Shown here: piece by piece, positions 18,157 to 27,470 of the stretch
How positions within the stretch are numbered: position 1 is the stretch's first letter
How the letters are laid out: every line of letters starts with the position of its first letter
Assembly (NCBI RefSeq): GCF_900106925.1
Contig: NZ_FNNZ01000021.1
Span: forward strand, 32,574-96,573
DNA from: Thiocapsa roseopersicina
GTDB taxonomy: Bacteria; Pseudomonadota; Gammaproteobacteria; Chromatiales; Chromatiaceae
Direction of reading: 5' to 3'
Length of the DNA stretch: 64,000 nucleotides
The notes under the pieces: model-generated
Database searches by the model: none
The model's input: the letters and a program-made list of their open reading frames with translations, nothing else
What the model was told of the DNA's origin: nothing
Translations under genes and position numbers: made by a program

Positions 18157-18440
18157 GGCGCGTCCTCCGTGTCGCTCTCCTCGGCCGGAGAGGTCTTGCG
18201 ACCCGAGGCCCGTCGGGCCGCGGCGAGCATCAAGGCGCCGCTGAGGCCGGCCCCGATCGCGGCCTCCGCAAGGGCTAAATCGGGCGCCCGAAGCCTCGCC
18301 CAAACCAGCGCGAGCAGCAGTCCGAATGCGATGAAGAGGATCACCGCCCGCCGCGGCTCGCGACTCGTGACGGTGACGAGGGCGAGGCCGAGCAGGGTCA
18401 AGGTCAGCAGCAGATCGAAGACGGTGAGAAGGGCACTCAT
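18153..18440 (-). CDS. DUF4040/MbhD-like antiporter subunit
   Basis: 95 residues, three helices, with the signature LRAPDLALAEAAIGAGLSGA (DUF4040; MbhD or C-terminal MrpA). In long MrpA proteins this domain is fused to the NuoL-like part; here it is a separate gene, so MrpA is split and its NuoL-like part is probably the PG-binding fusion at the operon end. ATGA overlap with mrpG. Confidence 0.85.
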   Translation of the reverse strand: MSALLTVFDLLLTLTLLGLALVTVTSREPRRAVILFIAFGLLLALVWARLRAPDLALAEAAIGAGLSGALMLAAARRASGRKTSPAEESDTEDAP

Positions 18441-18733
18441 AGGACGTCCTCGCCGTCGCCGCGCAGCGCACGTTTGGCGATGAGGTGTGCGCCCGTCGCG
18501 CCCGCGATCACCACGAGCAGCCAGACCAAGACGAGCTTGAGGCCGTAGAAGAGGTCGGGTACGAGCGGCATCAGCCCGAGCACGATGAATCCCAGACCGA
18601 CATTGTCGGCCTTGGTCAGTGCGTGGAGCCGACTGAAGCGGTCGGGTAGACGGATCAGGCCGACCGTCCCGGCGATGAAAAAGAATGCGCCGACCACGAG
18701 GAAGGCACCGGAGAGGAGCGCTACCGGATCCAT
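18437..18733 (-). CDS. mrpG: MrpG-like antiporter subunit
   Basis: 98 residues with three helices and the MrpG/MnhG/PhaG motif GTVGLIRLPDRFSRLHALTK, which is highly diagnostic. Starts 4 bp after the mrpF stop. Structural subunit of the membrane complex with no catalytic motif. Confidence 0.9.
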   Translation of the reverse strand: MDPVALLSGAFLVVGAFFFIAGTVGLIRLPDRFSRLHALTKADNVGLGFIVLGLMPLVPDLFYGLKLVLVWLLVVIAGATGAHLIAKRALRGDGEDVL

Positions 18734-18737
18734 CGAA

Positions 18738-19001
18738 TCAGTCTCCGTCGTTCGCGAGGCGCCGCCGAGTGAAGGCCGTGACGGCGACGGCCGCGAGTAG
18801 CGAGAAGATCAGCGCTACATCGATCAGCGCCGGGACGGCGAGCACCGGGGCGAGGAGCAAGATGACGCCGATCCCGGAGGTCCCCATCAGCTGCGCGGCC
18901 ATCATGCGATCCGACGGGGACGGACCGATGGCGACGCGGATCAGTCCGGCGGCGATGCCGGCCATCAACACCAGCGCGATGCTCAAGAGAAATGCGCTCA
19001 T
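18738..19001 (-). CDS. mrpF: MrpF-like antiporter subunit
   Basis: 87 residues, three helices, with the MrpF motif GPSPSDRMMAAQLMGTSGIG and VPALIDVALIFSLLAAVAVT. The start overlaps the mrpE stop (ATGA). Typical family length (about 90 residues). Confidence 0.9.
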   Translation of the reverse strand: MSAFLLSIALVLMAGIAAGLIRVAIGPSPSDRMMAAQLMGTSGIGVILLLAPVLAVPALIDVALIFSLLAAVAVTAFTRRRLANDGD

Positions 19002-19594
19002 GGGCGACCCTCCGGATGGCTCGGTGTCTCGCGCGCCGACGTCTCGTCCGCCGGGGAACGGCCCGCAGTAGTCCGGGCAATTGTCCGGTCCGAAGCGGGT
19101 GGGAGCGATTCGCCGAACAGGGCGGCGACGCGCCGCTCGAGCGTCGTCAGACCTTCCACGACGTCCGTGCGGACGTCGAGCGCGTGCACCGTCACCAAAT
19201 CCCCGCGTAGATCGGCGCTCAGCGTTCCGGGCAAGAGGCTAATGCTGTCGATGAAGACCAACCGCGCTTCGGGGCTCCTCAGGCTGACACGATATTCCTG
19301 ATTTCCCGGCTGAACTCGCAACCTCGGAAGCAGCACACGCGCAGCGACGTCGAGCCCGCCTCGCAGCGACTCGACAAGAAAATAAGGTATGAAGCCGGCC
19401 AAGCTCGACACCGAAAGGTTCCGTTCCCGCGGCTTGGACAGTCTCAGACTCGCCAGCGTCGCCGCGACGACGAAAGGTCCGCCGATGATCCACGACGCTG
19501 CATCCGGCCCGACCAGGATCAACCAGACGAGCGCGAAGCCGATTGCCCGTAGCGTGGCGGCTCGAGGATGTGCGAAGACGGGATGTCGATACAT
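18998..19594 (-). CDS. mrpE: MrpE-like antiporter subunit
   Basis: 198 residues from the ATG at 19594 (MYRHPVFAHPR). Codons upstream stay open for 78 more residues, but they show no family sequence and run into the AT-rich leader. MrpE features: ALVWLILVGPDAASWIIGGP, then IPYFLVESLRGGLDVAARVL and LPGTLSADLRGDLVTVHALD. The C-terminal 35 residues are a polar tail. First gene of the nine-gene Mrp operon; the leader at 19595-19860 should hold the promoter. Confidence 0.87.
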   Translation of the reverse strand: MYRHPVFAHPRAATLRAIGFALVWLILVGPDAASWIIGGPFVVAATLASLRLSKPRERNLSVSSLAGFIPYFLVESLRGGLDVAARVLLPRLRVQPGNQEYRVSLRSPEARLVFIDSISLLPGTLSADLRGDLVTVHALDVRTDVVEGLTTLERRVAALFGESLPPASDRTIARTTAGRSPADETSARETPSHPEGRP

Positions 19595-20129
19595 AGATCT
19601 AGGCTCTGGATCTCTGTGTCCGGTTGTCGACGCTCGGCCCACGACCTGCAGTCGGGTGTCGAAGCTCCCCGACCGGGCCGGAGTGACGGTTGAAAGGCGC
19701 TCTTGCATCGGCGAGAGACGAGGGTGGGGCGTCGTCGGCATCACTCCAATGGGGATCGAGGCAAATTCCGTGCAGAGATGAAAAAACGAAGGAAAACGCT
19801 TAAAAAGACGAATTGTTAATGGCGACACCGCCAGTATTTACGAACGATCGGTAGGAGGTCGAGGACAAACGTCTTAGACTGTAGGGGATCGGCATCCGAC
19901 ATCGGGTCTGCGCCGCCGCGCGGTGACCCGGCGCGGTACGAGCGGTTGATCGCTCTCGGATCCCTTGGTCTGCGATGCGCGCGGAGGATGGGTCGGACGA
20001 CCGGATATCAATGATTTCAAGCTGGTTTAAACGGAAAAGCCCCCATTATTTCCGCTGCAATCGGATCTCCAAAGGGGGCCGCCAGTCAAACCCGCCACGA
20101 CCGTACGGCAGCGAAGCCTCAGGAAATCG
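19595..20129. promoter_or_regulatory. Divergent leader between the Mrp operon and the DUF502 gene
   Basis: 535 bp without a gene. An AT-rich stretch at 19775-19840 contains a short inverted repeat TGGCG-ACAC-CGCCA (19820-19833), and a second AT-rich stretch lies near 20010-20055. I see no clear -35/-10 pair. The position implies promoters for both directions. Confidence 0.45.
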
Positions 20130-20855
20130 ATGACCCATTTTCGGAGAAATCTACTCACCGGGGTGGTGACCGTGATCCCCCTCATGGTGACCTCCTTTGT
20201 TTTCTTGTTTTTTCTGGACCTGCTCTCGGGGATCGGACGACCCAAGGTGATTATCCTTGCCAATGCCGTGCGACCGCTGTCGCCGGACATGGCCCGCTGG
20301 ATCTTGGAAGTGCCCTGGCTGTCCTCGGCGCTCGCAATCATGCTGACGCTTTTGATGTTGTATCTACTGGGATGGGCGGTGACTCATCTGATCGGGCGGA
20401 AGGTCTTCTCCAGTGTCGAGGACTGGCTCAAGCGTATCCCGCTCGTCACCACGGTTTATGGAGCGACGAAGAGGCTCGTCGAGGCATTTCGGAGCGACGG
20501 GGTCGAGAAGGCGCAAAAGGTCGTGTTGATCGAGTTTCCTCACAGCGAGATGAAGGCTGTCGGCTTTCATACGCACACCATGATCGACCGAGAGAGCGGC
20601 ATCGAGCTGGCGGCGGTGTATGTCCCGACCGCACCGAACCCGACCGGGGGCTATCTCGAGATTGTGCCAAAGGATCGACTGATTCCACAGGACTGGTCGG
20701 TCGACGAGGCCATGACTTTCGTCATTTCGGGCGGCACGACGGCGCCGGACACCATCCGCTTCACGCGTCCGGGTGCGAGCCGGGGCGTTGCGCCGGGGGC
20801 GGCGACATCTGTTTCCTTTGCGGCCGAGGGCCTCTTGTCTCCGCCGGTCCACTGA
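20130..20855 (+). CDS. DUF502-family membrane protein
   Basis: 241 residues with AGGA just upstream of the ATG. Two membrane helices (NLLTGVVTVIPLMVTSFVFL and LAIMLTLLMLYLLGWAVTHL), then the DUF502 core: RIPLVTTVYGATKRLVEAF, VLIEFPHSEMKAVGFHTHT and VYVPTAPNPTGGYLEIVPKD. DUF502 proteins are conserved in bacteria and plants (LIKE COV) but their biochemical role is unknown. It is followed after 27 bp by a DUF2333 gene, probably one transcription unit. Confidence 0.9.
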   Translation: MTHFRRNLLTGVVTVIPLMVTSFVFLFFLDLLSGIGRPKVIILANAVRPLSPDMARWILEVPWLSSALAIMLTLLMLYLLGWAVTHLIGRKVFSSVEDWLKRIPLVTTVYGATKRLVEAFRSDGVEKAQKVVLIEFPHSEMKAVGFHTHTMIDRESGIELAAVYVPTAPNPTGGYLEIVPKDRLIPQDWSVDEAMTFVISGGTTAPDTIRFTRPGASRGVAPGAATSVSFAAEGLLSPPVH

Positions 20856-20882
20856 ATTCACCACAACCTACAGGAGTCTTTC

Positions 20883-21998
20883 ATGAACGAAAAACCGGCA
20901 ATGGCGCCGCTGGGTCCGGATACGCGCAGTGATCACGGGCCGAGCTCAAACAAGGTCGATCAGCCGAAACCGTCGGAAATCGGTTCGAGCATTCGGACGG
21001 GGTCGCGCCCCTCCGCGCTGCGCATCGTGGGGATCGGGCTTGCCCTCTACGCCGTCTTGGTGCTTGCACTCGGCATCGTCTGGTCGCGCCAGCCACCTGT
21101 CTTCGACGTTGCAGCTCTCCAGGCGGAAGTGCTGGCGGGCTCCGGCGGCAAGCCTGTGCCGGGGACGGCGGTCGTGGCCGCGGCGATCGGCGTTGCGGAG
21201 ACCCTCCTGGATAAGAGCGGCGGCTTTCTCTACAACGACCTGACCCCGCCGGGCCTGTATCTGGACAATATGCCGAGCTGGGAGTACGGCGCGCTCAAGG
21301 AGCTTCGCGATTCGGTGCATGCGCTTCGCAACGATTTCAGCCGCTCCCAGACTCAGTCCATCGAGAATGACCATGCGAAGCGTGCCGACGTGAAGTTCGC
21401 GATCGATGCCTCCTCTTGGCTCCTTCCGTCGGCCGAGGATGAATATCGTCAAGCCATCGATGCTTTGCGCCTCTTCATTCGCGATCTCTCCACCGGTGAA
21501 GACCGAAGCGCGCGTTTCTACGCCCGCGCGGATAATCTCGCGTCCTATCTCGCGATCGTCGAAAAACGACTCGGCAGCCTTGCGCTGCGCTTGAGTGCGA
21601 GCGTGGGGGATCACGAGCTGACCGCCGCCTTGGTGCAGAACGTCGATGAAAAGGATGCGGTGGACGAGGTGCGGATCGACTCGGGTGGATCGGCCACGTC
21701 CTGGCACCTGGTCGACGACACCTACTACGAGGCCCGCGGCTACACTTGGGCCTTGTTGCACATGATGCGGGCGATCTCCATCGACTTTGCGGAGATTCTG
21801 GCGTCCAAGAACGCGGACGTCTCGATTCAGCAGATCATTCGCGACCTCGAAGGGGCGAGCAAGCCGATGGCCAGCCCGATCGTGCTCAACGGGCATGGCT
21901 ACGGCTTCCTGGCCAATCACTCGCTGGTGATGGCGTCCTATATATCGCGTGCCAATGCGGCGGTGCTGGATCTACGGATCTTGATGCAGCAGGGCTGA
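20883..21998 (+). CDS. DUF2333-family membrane-anchored protein
   Basis: 371 residues; AGGAG 8 nt upstream. Polar N-terminus (about 45 residues), one membrane helix (IVGIGLALYAVLVLALGIVW), then a large presumably periplasmic domain with GGFLYNDLTPPGLYLDNMPS, WEYGALKELRDSVHALRNDF and DDTYYEARGYTWALLHMMRA, typical of DUF2333. Function unknown. Its TGA stop codon (21996-21998) is the first three bases of repeat element C. Confidence 0.87.
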   Translation: MNEKPAMAPLGPDTRSDHGPSSNKVDQPKPSEIGSSIRTGSRPSALRIVGIGLALYAVLVLALGIVWSRQPPVFDVAALQAEVLAGSGGKPVPGTAVVAAAIGVAETLLDKSGGFLYNDLTPPGLYLDNMPSWEYGALKELRDSVHALRNDFSRSQTQSIENDHAKRADVKFAIDASSWLLPSAEDEYRQAIDALRLFIRDLSTGEDRSARFYARADNLASYLAIVEKRLGSLALRLSASVGDHELTAALVQNVDEKDAVDEVRIDSGGSATSWHLVDDTYYEARGYTWALLHMMRAISIDFAEILASKNADVSIQQIIRDLEGASKPMASPIVLNGHGYGFLANHSLVMASYISRANAAVLDLRILMQQG

Positions 21999-22080
21999 AC
22001 CGCGTCCTGTACAAACAGACGATGTTGTCGCTCGGCTCGGCGTTGCGTGAATCAAGCGGCGTCTGAGCCGACGCGGTTCA
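21996..22080. repeat. Dispersed inverted-end element, copy C
   Basis: 85 bp with perfect 11-bp inverted ends TGAACCGCGTC (21996-22006) and GACGCGGTTCA (22070-22080). The left terminal TGA is the stop codon of the DUF2333 gene. The interior is diverged from other copies, so orientation is unclear. A separate conventional terminator follows 18 bp downstream. Confidence 0.85.
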
Positions 22081-22098
22081 GGAAGGGACAAGCCAAAA

Positions 22099-22120
22099 AA
22101 AGGGGCCTTTCGGCCCCTTT
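22099..22120. terminator. Bidirectional rho-independent terminator
   Basis: AAAGGGGCC (22099-22107), loop TTTC, GGCCCCTTT (22112-22120), preceded by a run of A residues. The 9-bp GC-rich stem with A/T tracts on both sides suits termination of both the DUF2333 gene (+) and the fccAB cluster (-), which converge here. Confidence 0.85.
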
Positions 22121-22198
22121 ACAATCTGGTCGGATGCGATGCCCAATTAGATTCCCGCTTGGGATACCATCGGCAGCGCACGCGGCCTTCTTTGGTCG

Positions 22199-23518
22199 TC
22201 AGCCGAAGGAATCTCCGACGATGTTCTTGTACCAACTGTAGGCGTACTGAACCTCGCGAGCCAGCGCCCAATCCGGGGCATCGGCAGGGGTGACGCCGCC
22301 GGCGCTGACTTCCGTGCCGTCCGGTCCAGTGAACTTGACGTCCTCGATGGCGCTGCCGTCGGCCGACAAGCGATAGACGCCCGCGACCGAGATTCCGTAG
22401 TCGGTGCCGACGATCGAGTAGCAGGTGTTGACGTAGGAGGGCGTCCCGGGCTCTTCACCCTTGAGCATCGCGACCACCGCGGCCGCGGCGACCTTCGCCT
22501 GACTGTTGGCGGCATAGGCCGACTTGGGCATGGCGCCCGCGATACAGGCATCCCCGATCACATGCACGCCGCTCTGCAGCTTCGACTCGAAGGATCTGGG
22601 GTCGACAGGGCACCAGCCGCTGTCGTCCGCAAGTCCGGAGGTCTGCGCGATCTCGCCGGCGCGCTGGGGCGGTATGATGTTGATGACGGCGGCCTTGATC
22701 TCGTCGCCAAAACCGGTCTCGACCGTCATGTCGTCGACGTTCACCGAAGCCACGGCGGCATCCGGACCGGGCCGCCATTCGATCAGCGCATTGTCCGTCC
22801 CGAAGCCGTAGAGCCGTTCCCACGCCTTGGTGAAGAGACCTTGTTTGGAGAATGCCTGCTTGGCATCGAGGATAATGACCTTCGACTTGGGCTTGCTGGC
22901 CTTGAAATAATGGGCGATCTGACTGGCACGCTCGTACGGCCCGGGCGGGCAGCGGAAGGGATTGGCCGGCGCTGAGATGACGACCACGCCGCCGTCTTCC
23001 ATGTCCTCGAGCTGCTTGCGCAGGATCATGGTCTGCTCGCCCGCCTTCCAGGCATGCGGCAGCTTCTGAGCGGCTTCTTCGCTGTAGCCTTCGACCTTGT
23101 CGTACAGGAGTTGGATACCCGGCGCGACGATGCAGCGGTCGAAACCGAATTCAGTTCCGCCGGCGGTCTTGACGACCTTCTTCTCGGCATCGATGCCCGT
23201 CGCCGTGTCATGCACGACGTTGATCCCGTGCGCCTTGAGCCCTTCGTACCCGACCTTCAGCGAATCCAGAGTACGCTCGCCGCCGAGCACCTCGTTGCTC
23301 AGATAGCAGGTGATGTATTCCTTGTTGGGCTCGATGACCGTCACGTCGATGCTCGAATCGGCCATCTTGATGTACTTGGCCGCTGTCGCTCCACCGGTCC
23401 CTCCGCCGACGATCACGACCTTTTGCGTCGCGCCGAAGGCGAGGTGCGGTGCACCGACCAGACCGACCGCAGTCGCGGCACCGGCAACCTTTACGAAATC
23501 ACGTCTGTTGATCTTCAT
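22199..23518 (-). CDS. fccB: Flavocytochrome c sulfide dehydrogenase, flavoprotein subunit
   Basis: 439 residues; GGAGG upstream of the ATG. Twin-arginine signal (NRRDFVK, then a hydrophobic stretch and AFGA) sends the folded FAD protein to the periplasm. FAD-binding [17 protein letters not shown] follows directly. Cysteines in [11 protein letters not shown] and NTCYSIVG are candidates for the redox-active disulfide, and [20 protein letters not shown] is the C-terminal FAD motif. It oxidises sulfide and passes electrons to the haem subunit FccA, encoded just upstream. This is the clearest metabolic marker of a sulfur oxidiser in the window. Confidence 0.95.
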   Translation of the reverse strand: MKINRRDFVKVAGAATAVGLVGAPHLAFGATQKVVIVGGGTGGATAAKYIKMADSSIDVTVIEPNKEYITCYLSNEVLGGERTLDSLKVGYEGLKAHGINVVHDTATGIDAEKKVVKTAGGTEFGFDRCIVAPGIQLLYDKVEGYSEEAAQKLPHAWKAGEQTMILRKQLEDMEDGGVVVISAPANPFRCPPGPYERASQIAHYFKASKPKSKVIILDAKQAFSKQGLFTKAWERLYGFGTDNALIEWRPGPDAAVASVNVDDMTVETGFGDEIKAAVINIIPPQRAGEIAQTSGLADDSGWCPVDPRSFESKLQSGVHVIGDACIAGAMPKSAYAANSQAKVAAAAVVAMLKGEEPGTPSYVNTCYSIVGTDYGISVAGVYRLSADGSAIEDVKFTGPDGTEVSAGGVTPADAPDWALAREVQYAYSWYKNIVGDSFG

Positions 23519-23541
23519 TCCGTTTTCTCCTCCGGTGGCGT

Positions 23542-24159
23542 TTACTGCTGGCTTGCGTAGAAAGCAAACACGGCGGCGAGACCCGCGTCTCCGTCTTTCT
23601 CGAGAAGGTCATCCAGCTTGCTTCTCATCTTCTTGGGGATCTCGCGACGATCCTCCCGGAAGTCCGACATGGTGAATTCGAGATAGGGCGTCCACTGGCC
23701 GGCGAGGAGGTAGAAATCCTCGGCGTCTTCACCGGTTTCCGGATCCCGCAACGGGATGCCGCCTTCGGCATGGCAGTTCTCGCAATATTTCTCGTGCAGC
23801 TTCGCACCCTGGTCTACCAGTGCCTTGTCGTAATCCTGCTGAGCCGGCTTGAACTCTTGGGTGTTGAAGAATTCGGCCATCTTCTCGAATTCCTCGTCCG
23901 TATATCCCTTGGCGATCCGGCCCATGATGGTCGAATAGATGTCGCCGCTCTTGTAACCCTGCATCATGTCGACGAAGACAACCCGGTTGATCCCGGCGAT
24001 GATGGGCGATGCGGGACCGGCACTTTGACCGAGGGTGCCGTGACAACCGGCGCAGGTATTGGCGAGCATCGACGCGGTGGCGTCGGCATTGGCTCCCGAG
24101 GACAGGCCGAGCGCGAGTGCGCCGGCAACTAGGGCCAATCTTGGTGATATCGTGGCCAT
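23542..24159 (-). CDS. fccA: Flavocytochrome c sulfide dehydrogenase, dihaem cytochrome subunit
   Basis: 205 residues with GGAGG before the ATG and a Sec signal peptide (cleavage near ANADA). Two haem c motifs, CAGCH (residues 36-40) and CENCH (126-130), sit one in each of two cytochrome domains, the standard dihaem FccA layout. It accepts electrons from FccB and hands them to soluble cytochrome c. FccB starts 23 bp downstream, so the two are one transcript. Confidence 0.94.
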   Translation of the reverse strand: MATISPRLALVAGALALGLSSGANADATASMLANTCAGCHGTLGQSAGPASPIIAGINRVVFVDMMQGYKSGDIYSTIMGRIAKGYTDEEFEKMAEFFNTQEFKPAQQDYDKALVDQGAKLHEKYCENCHAEGGIPLRDPETGEDAEDFYLLAGQWTPYLEFTMSDFREDRREIPKKMRSKLDDLLEKDGDAGLAAVFAFYASQQ

Positions 24160-24292
24160 GCTTCCTCCAAATGGTCGTTAGGTGGTGTCGGTAACGCGCG
24201 GCGCTCGATGCCGCGATGCAGAAAGGGCGTCCTTGTTGCGTCCCTCGGTGCATTCGGTGTCGCCCCCGGGCCGCGTCGGTCGGGTGACGGCC

Positions 24293-25282
24293 TCAGGGGC
24301 TGCTCGGTCGCTGCGCCAAGAGCGCGGCGGCTTCTTGATTGCCTCGTTGTTTCGCCAGGTCTGCGGCGGTGAGTCCATCGCTGTTGGTCAAGGCGGGATC
24401 GGCGCGATAGCTCAACAGGAGTCGAATCAGCTCCGCGTGGTCCGTGACGACCGCTTCCATCAAGGCGGTGGTGCCGTCCTCGTCCTGAAGGTTCGGATCG
24501 GCGCCGCGCTCGAGCAGGAGCCGGGCGGCGTCCGGATGGTCTTGGCTGATGGCCAGGATCAGCGGCGTTGCGCCGAGTCCGTCGCGGGCATCGACGTCGG
24601 CACCTGCGTCGAGCAGGGCCTTCACCACGTGCCAGTGTCCCGCGTCCGCGGCGATCAGAAGCGCCGTCTCTCCCTCGCGGTCCCTCGATTCGAGCTCCGC
24701 TCCGGCTTCGATCAAGAGGTCGACGACCTCGACCTGCCCGTGCGCGGCGGCCAACATGAGCCCTGTTCGCCCGTCCCCGTCGGATGCCTTGGGGTCGGCG
24801 CCGCGAAACAGCAGCTGCTCGGCCATGTCCGCGATCCCGTAGCGCGAGGCGATCATCAAGGGATCCCAGCCGCTGCGGGTTCGGTCGTGTACGTTGGCGC
24901 CGCGCTCGATCAAGACGGCGGTGATGGCGATATTGCCGTGTTCCGCGGCAAAGGTGAGCGGCGTGCAGCTCGCAACGGTGCGGGCATTGACGTTGGCTCC
25001 TCGCGTCAGGAGCAGGGCAACCGTTTCGAGGTCGTCGGATTCCACGGCGATCATCAGGGCCGTTTTGCCGAACTCGTTCGCGCTATCGACCGGGACCCCT
25101 TCGTCGAGCAATGCGGCGACGGTCTCGGTGTCGCCTATCATGGCGGCGAGGCGCAGCTCCTTGCCGAGATCGGGGCTCACCGGTTCGGCCGCCTGTACGT
25201 CGTTGAACAGCAACGCGGCGACGAGCAGCAGAAGTGAACTCATCGCACGTCGATGTCGCTTCGGAAGCTGGATGACACTCAT
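24293..25282 (-). CDS. Periplasmic ankyrin-repeat protein
   Basis: 329 residues: Sec-type signal ([19 protein letters not shown]) followed by eight or nine ankyrin repeats with regular motifs such as [40 protein letters not shown] and [24 protein letters not shown] upstream of the ATG. Ankyrin repeats bind proteins and suggest a scaffold or assembly factor in the periplasm. It starts 33 bp after the tetrahaem cytochrome gene and 133 bp before fccA, all on the same strand, which points to a role with these electron-transfer proteins. That is inference. Confidence 0.88.
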   Translation of the reverse strand: MSVIQLPKRHRRAMSSLLLLVAALLFNDVQAAEPVSPDLGKELRLAAMIGDTETVAALLDEGVPVDSANEFGKTALMIAVESDDLETVALLLTRGANVNARTVASCTPLTFAAEHGNIAITAVLIERGANVHDRTRSGWDPLMIASRYGIADMAEQLLFRGADPKASDGDGRTGLMLAAAHGQVEVVDLLIEAGAELESRDREGETALLIAADAGHWHVVKALLDAGADVDARDGLGATPLILAISQDHPDAARLLLERGADPNLQDEDGTTALMEAVVTDHAELIRLLLSYRADPALTNSDGLTAADLAKQRGNQEAAALLAQRPSSP

Positions 25283-25315
25283 GACCGACCTCGGCGTGTT
25301 CGCTGCATGGCTCGC

Positions 25316-25975
25316 TCAGGCGGCGTCCGGATCTGCGGGCTCGGTCGTGCCGCCTTCGCCACGAGTCGCTTCGGATGCCGCTTGGGTGTCTGTTGCAGAC
25401 GCTTTCGGGGGCTCGGCGGGCGGCGGCTCTTCCGGCTCATCGGGGAGATGATGGGCGATCCCCTTGTGACAGTCGATACAGGTCTGGCCGCGATCCTCGG
25501 CCGCGCCATGTCGGCTGCGTGCGGAGCGGCTCTGGGCCGACAGATCCATATCGGAGAATTCGTGACAGCTCCTGCATGTTCGCGAGTCGTTCGCCTTCAT
25601 CCTGTCCCAAACACGGTTGGCCATCACCCAACGCTGAGCCTCGAACTTCTCCGGGGTATCGATCGTGCCGATCAACTCGTGGTAGACATCCTTGGCCGCC
25701 ATGACCTTTGCATGGAGTTTCGGGAAAAATTCACGTGGCACATGACAGTCCGAGCAGGTCGCTCGAACACCGGAGGCGTTCTTATAATGAACCGACTCCT
25801 GATATTCGGCGTAGGGGACCTGTAGGCTGTGGCAGGAGACACAGAGCTCCATGCGGTTCGAATAGGCCAGACCGCCGGACATTGCGCCGGCAAATCCGAT
25901 CCCCGCCAGAAACACCAGTGCCAAGACGACAAGCGACGTCCTGCGCGTGGATTTGCGGGCTTCAGACATAGACAT
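25316..25975 (-). CDS. NapC/NirT-type membrane-anchored tetrahaem cytochrome c
   Basis: 219 residues: one N-terminal membrane anchor (SLVVLALVFLAGIGFAGAMS) and four haem c motifs, CVSCH (45-49), CSDCH (74-78), CRSCH (134-138) and CIDCH (166-170). The spacing and the segments NRMELCVSCH and CSDCHVPREFFPKLHAK are typical of the NapC/NirT/TorC quinol dehydrogenase family. A Pro/Ala/Glu-rich tail of about 40 residues follows the last haem. Family members move electrons between the quinone pool and periplasmic cytochromes. Being upstream of ank-fccA-fccB, it may link sulfide oxidation to the quinone pool; this is not shown by the sequence. Confidence 0.9.
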   Translation of the reverse strand: MSMSEARKSTRRTSLVVLALVFLAGIGFAGAMSGGLAYSNRMELCVSCHSLQVPYAEYQESVHYKNASGVRATCSDCHVPREFFPKLHAKVMAAKDVYHELIGTIDTPEKFEAQRWVMANRVWDRMKANDSRTCRSCHEFSDMDLSAQSRSARSRHGAAEDRGQTCIDCHKGIAHHLPDEPEEPPPAEPPKASATDTQAASEATRGEGGTTEPADPDAA

Positions 25976-26185
25976 CCTCTTTACGGCGACGACTGGGGGA
26001 CGTCGTTGGCCGTCGCGGCTTTTATTCGTGTGGGCGCCGGACAGGCGTTTATTCTTTGACGATTCGCAATCGATGGTACGGCATCCGCACCGTGCTTGCC
26101 AAGGTGGGCAAGCTTACGCTTATCGGTCATGGGTTCGAGGAGACCGGCCGGTGCGGGGGCCGGAACAAGCGGATTGATCGGGTCT
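25976..26185. promoter_or_regulatory. Leader of the cytochrome/fcc cluster with a hairpin at 26094-26113
   Basis: About 210 bp upstream of the tetrahaem cytochrome gene. GCTTGCC (26094-26100) pairs with GGCAAGC (26107-26113). AT-rich segments near 26010-26060 are suitable for a minus-strand promoter, but no convincing -35/-10 pair is visible. Repeat copies D' and D follow to the right and fill the rest of the gap to nadA. Confidence 0.4.
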
Positions 26186-26270
26186 TAAACCGCGCCCAGC
26201 GCGGTGTGCGATGTTTTCGGATGGGATCGGCCGGGGCAGACTTGACGACCGTTGGGGGCTGCGCGGTTTA
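26186..26270 (+). repeat. Dispersed inverted-end element, copy D' (left half of a pair)
   Basis: 85 bp. The inverted ends extend to 13 bp: TCTTAAACCGCGC (26183-26195) and GCGCGGTTTAAGA (26261-26273), perfect match. The head TAAACCGCGCCCAGCGCGG resembles the heads of B and E'. It is separated by a 23-bp AT-rich spacer from copy D in opposite orientation. Its left end does not touch a gene 3' end. Confidence 0.85.
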
Positions 26271-26293
26271 AGATATTAAAAAATAGATCATTT

Positions 26294-26377
26294 TAGACCG
26301 CATCGCCGCTAAGGGTCGTAGATGCACCAAACGTCGAGCTCACTCGAAAATGAGCATCGCGCTCCGGACGCGGTTTA
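26294..26377 (-). repeat. Dispersed inverted-end element, copy D (right half of a pair)
   Basis: 84 bp, about 90% identical to copy A in reverse orientation, including 38 identical nt at 26321-26358. Right end GGACGCGGTTTA; left end TAGACCGCATC carries two transitions, so pairing of the ends is imperfect. The terminal TTA (26375-26377) is the TAA stop codon of nadA. Confidence 0.88.
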
Positions 26378-27445
26378 GTCGGCGTCGCGTCGTGCTCCGA
26401 TCCCGCGTTCGCGCGCGAATTCGAGCATACGGCGAATCGGCACCAGCGCTCGTCTGCCGAGTGCCGGATCGATCAAGATCTCCTGGTCGCCCTTGAGCAG
26501 GACCTGCTCCAGATTCTGCAATGCGTTCATGGCCATCCATGGGCAGTGTGCGCAGCTTTCACAGGTCGCGCCTTCGCCGGCCGTCGGGGCCGGGATCAGG
26601 GTCTTGCCCGGTGCGAGCTGGTGCATCTTCCAGAAGATCCCGGCGTCTGTCGCGACGATGAACTCCCGGTTCGGCATCTCGACTACAGCCTTGATGAGCT
26701 GCGTGGTCGAGCCGACCACGTCGGCCTGATCGACGACCTCGTCCGGGGATTCGGGGTGCACCAGCACCGCCGCCTCGGGATGGAGCTTGCGTAAGCGCTC
26801 CAGCGCGAACGACTTGAACTCTTCGTGAACCACGCAGGCGCCGTCCCAGAGCAGCATGTCCGCTCCGGTCATGCGTTGGACATAGTGGCCCAGATGCTTG
26901 TCGGGCGCCCAAAGGATCTTGCGGCCCTGCTCGGCAAGATGGGCGACGACGGGCAGGGCGATGCTGGAGGTGACGACCCAATCGGAGCGAGCCTTCACCG
27001 CGGCACTGGTGTTGGCATAGACCACGACGGTGTGATCGGGATGGTCATCGCAGAAGGCGCCGAAGGCGTCGGCCGGGCAGCCTTCGTCGAGCGAGCAGGT
27101 GGCGCGAAGATCCGGCATCAGGATCCGCTTCTCGGGATTGAGGATCTTCGCCGTCTCGCCCATAAAGCGAACGCCGCAGACCACCAGCGTCTGCGCACTG
27201 CTGGCGGCGCCGAAGCGGGCCATTTCCAAAGAGTCCGAGACACAGCCGCCGGTCTCCTCGGCGAGCTCCTGAAGATCGGCATCCGTGTAGTAGTGGGCGA
27301 CCAGGACTGCATCCTGCGCCTCGAGCAGGGCCTTGATCCGGTCCGTGAGCGCGGTCCTCTCGGGCGTGCTCAGAGCCGGCCATTGCGGGTGCGGCGGGAC
27401 CTCGATGGCGGGTCGCGATGCTTGCTCGGGTGTTCGGATGCTCAT
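26375..27445 (-). CDS. nadA: Quinolinate synthase A
   Basis: 356 residues. Condenses iminoaspartate with dihydroxyacetone phosphate to quinolinate in NAD synthesis; cytoplasmic and oxygen-sensitive. The [4Fe-4S] ligand cysteines are in [33 protein letters not shown] and [25 protein letters not shown] near the N-terminus is the family substrate motif. It starts 25 bp after the GTPase gene on the same strand. The stop codon is supplied by repeat copy D. No nadB or nadC is in the window. Confidence 0.95.
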   Translation of the reverse strand: MSIRTPEQASRPAIEVPPHPQWPALSTPERTALTDRIKALLEAQDAVLVAHYYTDADLQELAEETGGCVSDSLEMARFGAASSAQTLVVCGVRFMGETAKILNPEKRILMPDLRATCSLDEGCPADAFGAFCDDHPDHTVVVYANTSAAVKARSDWVVTSSIALPVVAHLAEQGRKILWAPDKHLGHYVQRMTGADMLLWDGACVVHEEFKSFALERLRKLHPEAAVLVHPESPDEVVDQADVVGSTTQLIKAVVEMPNREFIVATDAGIFWKMHQLAPGKTLIPAPTAGEGATCESCAHCPWMAMNALQNLEQVLLKGDQEILIDPALGRRALVPIRRMLEFARERGIGARRDAD

Positions 27446-27470
27446 CGTGTCACCAGTGTTCGCGGTTCGA

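Noticed and set aside
26186..26377. A CRISPR-like array from repeated GCGGTTT motifs
   Set aside because: Only two units, in inverted orientation, with no regular spacer series and no cas genes.
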